Shown here: positions 32,918-42,782 of the stretch, in pieces
Layout: each line of letters opens with the position of its first letter
Numbering within the stretch: the stretch's first letter is position 1
Source of the DNA: Thermomucor indicae-seudaticae
Taxonomy: Eukaryota > Mucoromycota > Mucoromycetes > Mucorales > Lichtheimiaceae
Reading direction: 5' to 3'
DNA: 42,782 nt
Assembly: GCA_000787465.1 (NCBI GenBank)
Contig: JSYX01000281.1
Coordinates: 1-42,782, forward strand
Position numbers and translations under genes: made by a program
Notes under the pieces: model-generated
The model's input: only the letters and a program-made list of their open reading frames with translations
Database searches by the model: none
What the model was told of the DNA's origin: nothing

Positions 32918-33934
32918 ATGACTTCCTTTTTACGACGGATAGGCTCGGCAATATTGGGCACATCACCCGCGAATGTCGACATTGACCAGATTCCGCCCGC
33001 GGACTGCATGGTGGAAGGAGACGACGCCTGCCTGTCGTGTCCGGCACCGTGCGACGACCACAAGGCTTTTCCGTCCTACTTGCAGATTGATCGCGACACG
33101 CCGCTGCTGGGCTCCATGAAGCCTTATGGGCGGCACATTTTGATCAGCACCGGGCAGTCCGACTGGGCCGAGAAAATCGAAGAAGATAACGGTTCTCTGG
33201 CGGCTACTCTCTCGAATATCATCAGCAAGCAATACAAGGGGGAACATCGTAACCTGATCACCAATACATCCATGTTGGCACATTATTCGACAAATACAAC
33301 CAATAACGTACACGACGTTCTGCTGCTGCCAGATAACATTATCATTTCCAATGTGTCGGCCGAGAATGCTCAGGAGTTCTTTGACCGATTCATCAATAGA
33401 CCCTTGCCCTATCAACATAAAAGTAATGCACATGCATCAAACGGTCATAGCAACGGCCACAGCAATGGGCATCCGTCGAACGGACAGGGCAGCAACAACG
33501 AAATGCAAGTCTATCCAAACCGATACAAATCCATGATCCTCATTTGCTCGCACAAGAGACGTGATAAGCGGTGCGGGATCACAGCACCTATTCTTTCAGC
33601 AGAATTTGATAATGTGCTTCGGGAAAAAGACATGGGAGACGATGAAGCAGCGGTATTCATGGTTAGCCACGTTGGAGGTAAATTGACCATCGTAAACACA
33701 TTGTTTGCTGTTCCGTATTCTGACGATGATGACGCAGGCCACAAGTTTGCTGGTAACGTGATCTGTTACATCAACCAAGGTCGGACGGGCATCTGGTATG
33801 GCCGTGTTAATACCTGCCATTGCAAAGTGATTGTCGAGAAAACACTGTGTGAAGGAAAAGTGATAAAGGAGCTTTACCGAGGTGCCATGGTTCATAGCTT
33901 TGGAGAGTCAACAGGCAACCGAATTCCATGGTGA
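32918..33934 (+). CDS. APD1: Apd1/Aim32-type thioredoxin-like [2Fe-2S] protein
   Basis: Sucrase/ferredoxin-like family (Suc_Fer-like), whose members carry a bis-histidinyl [2Fe-2S] cluster and affect redox and hydroxyurea/drug sensitivity. The family consensus is C-x8-C, then HxGGH. Here C210-x8-C219 lies in CSHKRRDKRC, but the unspliced frame separates HVGG from HKFAG by 20 residues. The insert is a 60-nt in-frame intron (33678-33737, gtaaat...gcag); removing it gives HVGGHKFAGNV and 318 aa. An N-terminal cysteine group (CLSCPAPC) and the C-terminal CHCKVIVEKTLCEGKVIKELYRG are typical. A low-complexity SNGHSNGH linker precedes the Fe-S domain. Head-to-tail spacing to the dioxygenase (convergent) is about 100 bp. 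Confidence 0.92.
   Translation: MTSFLRRIGSAILGTSPANVDIDQIPPADCMVEGDDACLSCPAPCDDHKAFPSYLQIDRDTPLLGSMKPYGRHILISTGQSDWAEKIEEDNGSLAATLSNIISKQYKGEHRNLITNTSMLAHYSTNTTNNVHDVLLLPDNIIISNVSAENAQEFFDRFINRPLPYQHKSNAHASNGHSNGHSNGHPSNGQGSNNEMQVYPNRYKSMILICSHKRRDKRCGITAPILSAEFDNVLREKDMGDDEAAVFMVSHVGGKLTIVNTLFAVPYSDDDDAGHKFAGNVICYINQGRTGIWYGRVNTCHCKVIVEKTLCEGKVIKELYRGAMVHSFGESTGNRIPW
33678..33737 (+). other. in-frame 60-nt intron
   Basis: Begins gtaaat and ends gacgcag, contains no stop codon and is a multiple of three. Splicing restores the HxGGH iron ligand motif of the Apd1 family. Confidence 0.85.
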
Positions 33935-34035
33935 CCTGATATCTTGCATCCGGATGCAGCATGTAATTGAGTTGGAGAATGTATATAGATATTACATATA
34001 AAGCATTTATTTTAGATATTTACAAGAACTAACTT

Positions 34036-35352
34036 TTACTCTGCTTCCAAAGGAACTGTCTTTTGAGCCGCGAATGAATAGTCATAATCCCCTTTGGCAA
34101 AAGGCATTTCCCAGCCTAGCTCTTTGGGATCTCTCACCAAGAGCCACAGACGCAATAGATGGCGGGTTTGACCTGGTATATCGGTATAGGCGGTCCGCGC
34201 ATGCAGGATCTGATAGTTTTGCACGAATTGGATATCGCCAACCTCCAGCTTCATGTTGAGTGCTTCGCGTTCGCAAAGAGCTTGGATATAGCGCATCGCC
34301 TCAAACTTTTCCTCCTCAACCGTGATACCGGGAAACCGCGTCATTGTTTCGAAGAAATGCGGGCCCCAAAACGTGAAAAGACGATTCTTGTAATAGGTCA
34401 GGGGCGACGCGGCCAGGTAAGGAGGCTCGTCAGGACCATGCTCGTTTTTTCGGTCCCAAAGCCAGGGCTGTTTCATGAGCTCAACAATGTCTGGCCGCAG
34501 TTCTCGAAGTCGGTTGTACACAGTGTGTGAAGAAATGACGGAACTCAGTCCGCCTTCATGGCCCTCCGATAGGCAAAGCAGCGCGACCACGTCCGTACCG
34601 TCCACATGGAAGGGTTGCGCTTTGCGGGTGGCATAGATACGGGTGGTCGGGTCGTCCGGATCGTACAAGCTCTTGGTCGTCGATCCAATCGTCAGGTCCT
34701 TGACATGACCAAGAATGTGACCTTTCGCATTCTGCGGTTTAAAAGTACCTTGAGCGCAGTCAGCCGAATGAATAACAAACTAGCTTGGTTTCGTAGCACA
34801 CTTACCGATATAGGAGCCAATGCCCATGAATATGATAGCTTGCTGCTTTCGTTCATAGTTTAGAATAGGAAATCCACGAATCAAACCAAAGCCAAGGCCA
34901 TGGAACAGGTTCTCTACTTGTTTCTGTATCACCTCGGCAAAAGTGGTCAACGGAAAATTGGACGGTTGGATTTCAGTCTAGCAGTAGTAGTGCATCAATG
35001 AATTAGACTACATTATTCGGCAAAAAGGGAAGGGACCATATCATACCAACGGCAGATCCAGAGCTTCAAAATGTCTCAAGGCGGCGTCAATGTCTGCAAT
35101 ATCTTGTTCCGTGACATGATAAATCCATTTCTCCGGTTGCTGTTCCAATTCCTTGCCATTCCAGGCAGACGGTCCTTCGATCCTGTCGGGAAATTGGGCG
35201 TCACCGATATGGTTTACTTGAGTCGTTGAGAATCCTCGCCATGACGAAGTGGGTTTTTTAGGCGTCAGTTCGACTATATTAGATGACGGGCTTTGAATGG
35301 CAGTCGACATCTTTGTATCTTTGGAAAACTCGATAGCTATGTCTCTCTCCAT
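34036..35352 (-). CDS. TauD/TfdA-family Fe(II)/2-oxoglutarate dioxygenase
   Basis: Non-haem iron oxygenase of the taurine dioxygenase clan. Exons 35352-35047, 34977-34806 and 34748-34036 give 396 aa. Iron ligands: HxD in PFHVDGTD (His207, Asp209) and the distal His in QILHARTAY (about 342); the 2-oxoglutarate-binding Arg is in RHLLRLWLL (about 359). GFGLIRGFP and GHVKDL are typical of fungal members. The likely start is the second Met (MSTAIQSP, at 35310): a TATA box at 35365-35375 would otherwise sit only about 13 nt before the first ATG. Substrate cannot be read from the sequence; sulfonates, or other small acids, are possible. Convergent with the Apd1-like gene. Confidence 0.9.
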
Positions 35353-36186
35353 TGTTTGCTACCCCTTTTATATATGGAATCAGATTTTGCAATTCTCCAA
35401 ACTGATGGTGTGCCCGTTGTGTCACACACACAAACGATAACGCAATTCTGGTAGTCAATGAGCACGCAAGCTTGTCCCAGTCCGTGTGTTATTCTTTACA
35501 GATGGTCCAAGTTTAGTCAGATACTACAGCTTCCGCGAAGAAGCGACTCTGGATTTCTAGACAACTATATGCTTGTGGAATATCATGTACAGTTTGGCCG
35601 CCTTTAAGGTGCATGCATTTAGCACCCGATGGATATTGAGCGCCTGCGTGGCGAGGTACTTTGCCAAAGTACCGCGCGAAACCTCTCTGTTATATAGCTT
35701 GGCGCATGCGCTTGTGTCCGCTGGCCCGTAACTATCCAAGAACGGAAAGAGACACGATGGCATAAGTTTGGTTACAATCATTATGGTTTTGGTAGAGTTT
35801 CTACTTTGATGTATCAACTTTGGCAATACCACATCCGCACTTCCAATGCAACTCTGCTTTTAATGCAACGATGAATAAAGAAAACGCGTGTCCATGTCAT
35901 TCTGGCAAACGGTGCCCCCACACTCTCACTTTGTTGGACTGAAGCGTGGTCAAGATGATCGCACCCAATAAGCTGATGGTCAGGTCCAGTTGAGATAAAC
36001 TCGCGGCCGCCGACTTCGATCTTACCGGCCGTAATATGTTGCGTGGCATGCACTCTACGTCTGCATAGGGATGCTCAAACAGTGATTCCTTTTCACTGGA
36101 TTTGGTGCATAAGAGAGTTGAGTCCGAAATCGGGACCCTCACCGCACATCACAGTTGTCAGGACCACCATACTAGTTCTTGTTAGT
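35353..36186. other. divergent intergenic region
   Basis: Promoter DNA between the dioxygenase (-) and the dehydrogenase (+). A TATA box for the - gene lies at 35365-35375. Open frames such as 35557-35832 (-) and 35897-36142 (-) show no recognisable domain. Confidence 0.45.
35365..35375 (-). promoter_or_regulatory. TATA box of the dioxygenase gene
   Basis: On the - strand this reads TATATAAAAGG. It lies about 55 nt upstream of the Met at 35310 but only about 13 nt from the Met at 35352, favouring the shorter protein. Confidence 0.5.
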
Positions 36187-37498
36187 ATGACGCAGCCTGT
36201 GGTTCTCATTACCGGCTGCTCCGAAGGTGGCATTGGTACGTATGGCTCAAGCAGTTTCTTTTTGTCTTCTTCTCGAGAATTTCGCAGTTCACCGGACCGA
36301 AAATCAACAGGCCACGCTCTTTGCAAGCAATTCGCTGCGCGCGGATGCCGAGTTTTCGCCACCGCGCGTCGACTCGAGAGCATGACGAATCTCGATGGTA
36401 AATCTAATTGTGAGAGACTCATTTCGCACAAACAATAACGGTTTTTTGCAGGTTGCGATCGTCTGACTCTGGACGTCAATAACGCGGCATCAATCACCTC
36501 AACCGTAGAGGTACATATCTTTCACGTATTCCGAGAAGGCCCTTTCCGCTGAATTTCTACCGTAGAAAATCATCGAGGAAGCAGGCCACATAGGTAAAGG
36601 AGTGCGATAACTGATGTGTTGTCCATATTTGATTCTCATGATATCAGATCTATTGATCAATAATGCCGGGTGTCCGTACGTATAACGAATCAGACGAAGT
36701 CAGAGAACCGACCTAACCCCCCGCCATCAAAGTGGAGTCGGCCCTTTGTTAGATATCGATCTGGATCAAGCCCGTAAATGCATCGAGACCAATGTCTTTG
36801 GTACCCTGGCCGTGTGTCGCGCTGTGGCTCCCCACATGATACGACGTGGTTCAGGCAAAATAGTCAATATCGGTTCCGTCGTAGGCTATGCTGCCACACC
36901 GTGGGCAGGTCGGTTTCGAGCAATTCCAACTTATACGTCGGTTTTCATTCTAAAAAGCAAACTGGATTATTATAGGAGTATATTCAATGTCCAAGGCGGC
37001 AGTGCATTCCATGTCAGATGCTTTACGTCTAGAGTTGGCACCATTTGGAGTCCAGGTTACTGTTGTGGCACCAGGCGCCATCACCTCCAACTTTGGAAAT
37101 GCTTCCACTGCAAGCATCAAGATACCAGAAGGTTGGCCGTTATCCGTAGTGGCACTCCAGATACAGTAGTAGTAATGTTTCTGATGGAAACAGGCTCCTT
37201 TTATTCTGCAGTTACTCAGTACATCTACGCAAGAGCTAACATGTCCCAAGGTATAAATGAAGATTAGATGGAATATAACTGATATTCACATTGTATATTA
37301 GGTCCCCAGTCAACACCCACCGATGTTTTTGCTGACAAAGTGGCTGAAAAACTCCTTCGCCCTGTTGCTCCTCGCTATTTGACCTTTGGAACCGATTCCT
37401 GGATATTCTTGCTATTCTATTATCTGCCTTATTTCGTCAAGGATTTCATCTTTGCAAAAAAACTGGGTACAACTCAACTGAAAAGAATAGCTCAATAG
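36187..37498 (+). CDS. AYR1: short-chain dehydrogenase, Ayr1-like
   Basis: NAD(P)H-dependent SDR resembling yeast 1-acyldihydroxyacetone-phosphate reductase, which acts on lipid droplets and ER in phosphatidic acid synthesis. Nine exons keep phase: 36187-36235, 36311-36397, 36452-36510, 36566-36593, 36648-36675, 36733-36908, 36976-37131, 37194-37250, 37302-37498; 278 aa. Cofactor motif TGCSEGGIG (residues 9-17), NNAG, and the catalytic YSMSK (Tyr145, Lys149) with a Ser in NIGSVVGY. PTDVFADKVAEKLL and the hydrophobic C-terminus (WIFLLFYYLPYFV) match the Ayr1 branch. Two consecutive 28-nt exons make it easy to mis-predict. Substrate assignment is from subfamily resemblance. Confidence 0.85.
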
Positions 37499-37748
37499 AA
37501 TAGACTCTGTTGAAGCAAATTTTTATTCAATAAAGAGGTGTTTACAAACATCAATGTCTGTTGAAGAAAGACAGGAATATTCACATTTACAATGACAAGA
37601 GGGTTGTCAGACTCTAAACCCGAGGGGTAGTTGAATACTATATATATCACATGAAAAAGGGGCACAAGTAAACGTAAAAGCATGTTGAATACAAAAGAAG
37701 ATAAGAAATTAGTAAGTTAGTAAGAGTTCATGACGGGAGTGGTTTCTA

Positions 37749-39948
<2,200 letters not shown>

Positions 39949-40070
39949 GGTGGATTAGAGTCGGGATGAAGGCAAAAAGAAAAGCGCTGGAAACAAAAGA
40001 ATCAAAACCGAGATCGCACTGATGAAATTCTTTGATTGGGTTGGTAGATCTGTGACTGAGATCTTTGCGG

Positions 40071-40353
40071 TTACCAAAATTTCTTCGGCTCTGGGAAGCG
40101 CGCGTTAGCTGCAAAGGGAAACCTCGGTTTGTGCGCTCTATTGAAGAAAGAAAGCATCAATACAACGATTACAAGAATACTCAGAATGCATGCAAGTACA
40201 TTGATAGCGACGTTGTAATCCTTCTGATAATATGAAACAGCCCTGAGCTGGAAGACCGGCTTTGGCACGCAATTCTGAAATTGACAGCAGTACAGTAGCT
40301 GCACCTTGGATACAAACGAAGATGTCGCATGGCAATTTCTTCTGTCTCGACAT
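40071..40353 (-). CDS. possible small membrane protein
   Basis: An ATG at 40353 opens MSRQKKLPCDIFVCIQ, and a second frame in the same stretch encodes NVAINVLACILSILVIVVLMLSF followed by a basic tail ending at 40071. A single short intron could join them, but no donor-acceptor pair keeps phase cleanly. If real, it is a one-span protein of about 75-95 aa. It lies just upstream of the MTHFR gene on the same strand. Confidence 0.25.
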
Positions 40354-40869
40354 GGTTCACAAATCAAATGTTCTCGTCATCAACCTTCTTTTCTAGCATC
40401 ACAATACTTCTCACGATCCTATTGCCATGTAGCTACAGTAGCGGTTCTGGGCACGGACCCTCATACCGCGTTTGTCTCTAGGACTCGCTGCTTAGTGCAG
40501 CCTTGATACGCCCATCTTGGTGTAAATGACAGCTTAGACACTCGCAGACCATAGTTGTTGCCGTGCACGACGCGCACTATTGCAAAACAGCAGATAGAAA
40601 CGGATGAACTGGCCACTATCACCAGACGAAGCTGCACGCAACAGCGTGCCGATCAATATCCCTTTTCAAAATTGGATTTGCGGCACTCGGCATTCTCCCG
40701 GCTGGCACAACAAGAACAAGATTCATTTATATTCTTTACAATACAATGAATCTTTTTTTTCTATTACAGGAGCCAGCAAAAGGCTGACACCTGGGTTCAT
40801 CAACTATAAAGATACAACAGAAATGCTATGCTATACTACTAGACAACTTCAATTCTGTTCCTTTGTGCA
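40354..40869. other. spacer and probable LINE 3' tail
   Basis: No gene supported. The part next to the LINE (about 40720-40869) contains AT-rich sequence with ATTGTAAAG-like units on the - strand and may be the LINE 3' untranslated tail. Confidence 0.35.
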
Positions 40870-41496
40870 AGCGGTAGACGTGAGAAATAGCAACAGAAGC
40901 AACTGCAGGAGGATTGAATCATTTCTGGTGGAAGACAATACTCCAATGCGCACGCCAGATTGCGAGGAGAACACACGCCTGGAGATGGGACATATTGAGT
41001 TTTGAAGTCGAGTTTTCGATTCGAAGCCGAAAGTTCGCTGCCGGTGGAAGCGAGCGGTCTGTCAATAGAAATTCTCGTTGCACTTTTGCTCAGACAGCAG
41101 ACTTGTGTGGAGAGCCCCATAAAAAGTGTTCCTGAGTGTCAGCTGCTCCACAGAGAATACAGGAAGGGTCCGTGAACTTGCTCGGGTTAAGAGCGTACAG
41201 GCGCGCTTTGCATGGAATCTTCCGGTGAAAGACCCTGCACAGGATCGTTCCAGCAGGATGAGGAATGGCATATTTCCAGAATTTTGCCCAGAGTCCCAAT
41301 TTCGCCTTTGGATACTCCTCGGGCAAATCCTCCCACCCTGGTAGCAGGCTATGGTGCGCGTCACCTTAAATCAGGAATTTTTTAACCAATCTTCGAAGGC
41401 TTTCACAGAATCCCAAATAGTAATAAAATCAAATCCATTCCATAAGATATGTTCTTTAGCATATAAATAATCATGGTTATGGTTTAGAATTTTGAT
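40870..41496 (-). mobile_element. non-LTR retrotransposon (LINE), 3' end, decayed
   Basis: On the - strand the remnant encodes the C-terminal region that follows reverse transcriptase in many LINEs: YAKEHILWNGFDFITIWDSV, then (after a frame break near 41375) SLLPGWEDLPEEYP, LCRVFHRKIPCKARL, and a CCHC-type zinc knuckle in DPSCILCGAADTQEHFLW. After an in-frame TGA the same frame continues with ACVLLAIWRAHWSIVFH, which is usual for the last block of such elements. The frame break and stops show it is dead. The 5' part is cut at 41496 by an LTR. Assignment rests on the knuckle and IWRAHW motifs. Confidence 0.75.
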
Positions 41497-42048
41497 TGTT
41501 ATGGTGCAAGTCAGCTTAAACCGTACTGATGCACCACCTCACTTTGAAACGTTATAAGTCATTTATCACCCCTTTAGACAAAAAAGTAAACCGATATAAA
41601 CGTTCAGTTTATGCTAAAGAATAAAGTTATCGACTCACTTTTTCATTTTCCTAAGAAAACTCGACGGTATGACAGTCCAAAGTCGGACTATTTTCATAAG
41701 CGGGCCCACAGAATGTCCTCCCACCCAAGATGTCTTCAGCCAATGAGAAAGTGCGCAGTACCAAGGATAATAGTTTTTCCGAGACTGGATTTTGGTTTTC
41801 TGAGCCAAGGAACTCAGATCAGTGGCCAAAACGGTGTTGCTTCGAGGTTGCCAAGTGTCGTATTGGCAACTAATTCAATAGTGGTGAAAAGAGCTATGGG
41901 CTTGTACACACGGTATCGCGGTTACACAGATTTCAATCTACATTTGCAAATTTTTTTTTTTACTGGCAGACTAGAATAAGCTCGCTCTTCTTCGAAGAAT
42001 AAACGAAAGTCTCACAGTACTTCGGTCTCTCGCTCATCTCTTATAACA
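41497..42048 (+). repeat. 5' long terminal repeat of a Ty3/gypsy-like element
   Basis: The 552-bp stretch begins TGTTATGGTGC and ends CTCTTATAACA, so its termini form TGTTAT...ATAACA. It sits directly between the broken LINE frame and a gag-like ORF that starts 68 bp later. An AATAAA-like signal (AATAAACG, about 41998) lies near its end. The partner LTR is outside the window. No tRNA-type TGG primer site follows at once, so a self-priming mechanism is conceivable. The five bases before it (ttgat) would be the expected target duplication. Confidence 0.6.
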
Positions 42049-42115
42049 GCACTAACAACAACAACAAAATATCTCATATTTTACTGTGAATTCTACACCA
42101 ACACCATCATCAACA

Positions 42116-42782
42116 ATGTCTGCCCAACAAATCACCGAAATCAACACCAACAACGTGGTCGCCGACTACACCTCGTCTGCGGACGAAATGGAGATCAGTA
42201 GCCCTGTCGTCTCGCATGCCGCACTACCTGGAAGCCCTAGGGCCCAGAGTAACGGTTCTAACGGCACCAGGACCAGTTTTTTTCCCGGGTACGTCGTTCT
42301 CTAGACACGCGGACCCTGCGGCACTTGCTGCGGGAACTCTGACCTTCATGGAGGACCGCGCGGCCAAGGCGCAGGCAGAACTGGCTCAAGCCATTGCCAA
42401 CGGTGAAACGGATCCCATAGTCACCAAGCCCTCGAACGAGTACATGGAATCCGCGAAACGGGCCATGGAACTCAGGGACTTGTATAAAAAGCAGTACCCA
42501 ACCGTAAGGAATTCCTGAAGGAAGGGGAAACGCTGCCTGGGGACACCGCCAGCGTTGGTCAAGAAGGCAAAAGTAGAGGAAGGGCTCACCACTCCACGTT
42601 GGTTCCTGCTAAATTGCCAGCCTTCCAATTGGTTGGTGGCGCCCGCTGGTCAAGCAGCAAAGAGGTCCACGAATCAGCAGAGCGATTCCTGCAAGTGTTC
42701 GAGAAAGTGCTAACTGGACATGCACTTGATTTTCAGAAAAATTGGGACCGTTTGCTGCCACTTTGTTTGAGTGCATCGCAGG
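42116..42782 (+). pseudogene. gag-like ORF of a Ty3/gypsy element, truncated by window end
   Basis: The ATG at 42116 opens MSAQQITEINTN and an acidic/Ser-rich region. The frame then continues one base off as RHADPAALAAGTLTFMEDRA and YMESAKRAMELRDLYKKQYP, and a second shift leads to KLPAFQLVGGARW, SSSKEVHESAERFLQVFEKV and DFQKNWDRLLPLCLS, which runs off the window. This order (disordered N-terminus, charged helix, capsid-like helical domain) is that of a retrotransposon gag. The two shifts fall near a T7 run (about 42276) and near 42496, so the copy is decayed or the assembly has base errors. No protease or reverse transcriptase is visible yet. Confidence 0.65.

Noticed and set aside
41350..41375. 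TATGGTGC...CTTAAA resembling a second LTR start.
   Set aside because: The reverse strand reads as LINE coding sequence (GDAHHSLLPGW), so the likeness to 41501 is chance.

Overview
This is a stretch of nuclear DNA from a filamentous fungus. Genes lie on both strands and carry many short introns, mostly about 50-80 nt, with GT-AG borders. There are no operons, bacterial signals or CRISPR arrays. Two Zn2Cys6 transcription factors, an Apd1-type iron-sulfur protein and the style of the LINE and Ty3 remnants suggest an early-diverging fungus, most likely Mucoromycota (Mucorales). I could not run any search, so the lineage is inference. Gene models were spliced by hand and chosen so that exon phases add up and known motifs are restored.

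Layout. 0.15-2.9 kb: a Wss1-type DNA-protein-crosslink protease, then the splicing factor Ist3/RBMX2, both +. 2.9-8.0 kb: mostly non-genic and repeat-rich, with a 1,013-bp inverted-repeat element carrying TA target duplications, a second decayed element of the same kind, and an unresolved coding-looking patch at 4.2-4.9 kb. 8.0-19 kb: a compact block of housekeeping and repair genes: a coiled-coil orphan (-), a USP36/42-type deubiquitinase (+), histidyl-tRNA synthetase (+), a coiled-coil orphan (-), an XRCC4/Lif1-type NHEJ factor (-), and divergent from it a disordered 502-aa orphan (+).

19.9-22.6 kb: an Mpv17/PMP22-family membrane protein (-) with an apparent one-base frame break, then a decayed Harbinger/PIF transposon with its transposase (+) and a convergent Q-rich partner ORF (-). 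23-32 kb: two large Zn2Cys6 transcription factors (+) flanking about 2 kb of unidentified coding-looking sequence (-). 32.9-40 kb: metabolic genes: Apd1-type thioredoxin-like [2Fe-2S] protein (+), TauD/TfdA dioxygenase (-), Ayr1-type short-chain dehydrogenase (+) and methylenetetrahydrofolate reductase (-). 40.8 kb to the end: the 3' part of a LINE (-) cut by a Ty3/gypsy-like element, whose 5' LTR and broken gag run off the window.

No new multi-gene system can be demonstrated. The strongest leads are the divergent XRCC4 homologue, the in-frame intron hidden in the HxGGH ligand motif of the Apd1-like gene, the TIR elements at 5.5 and 7.6 kb, the nested LINE/LTR junction, and the unidentified region between the two transcription factors.
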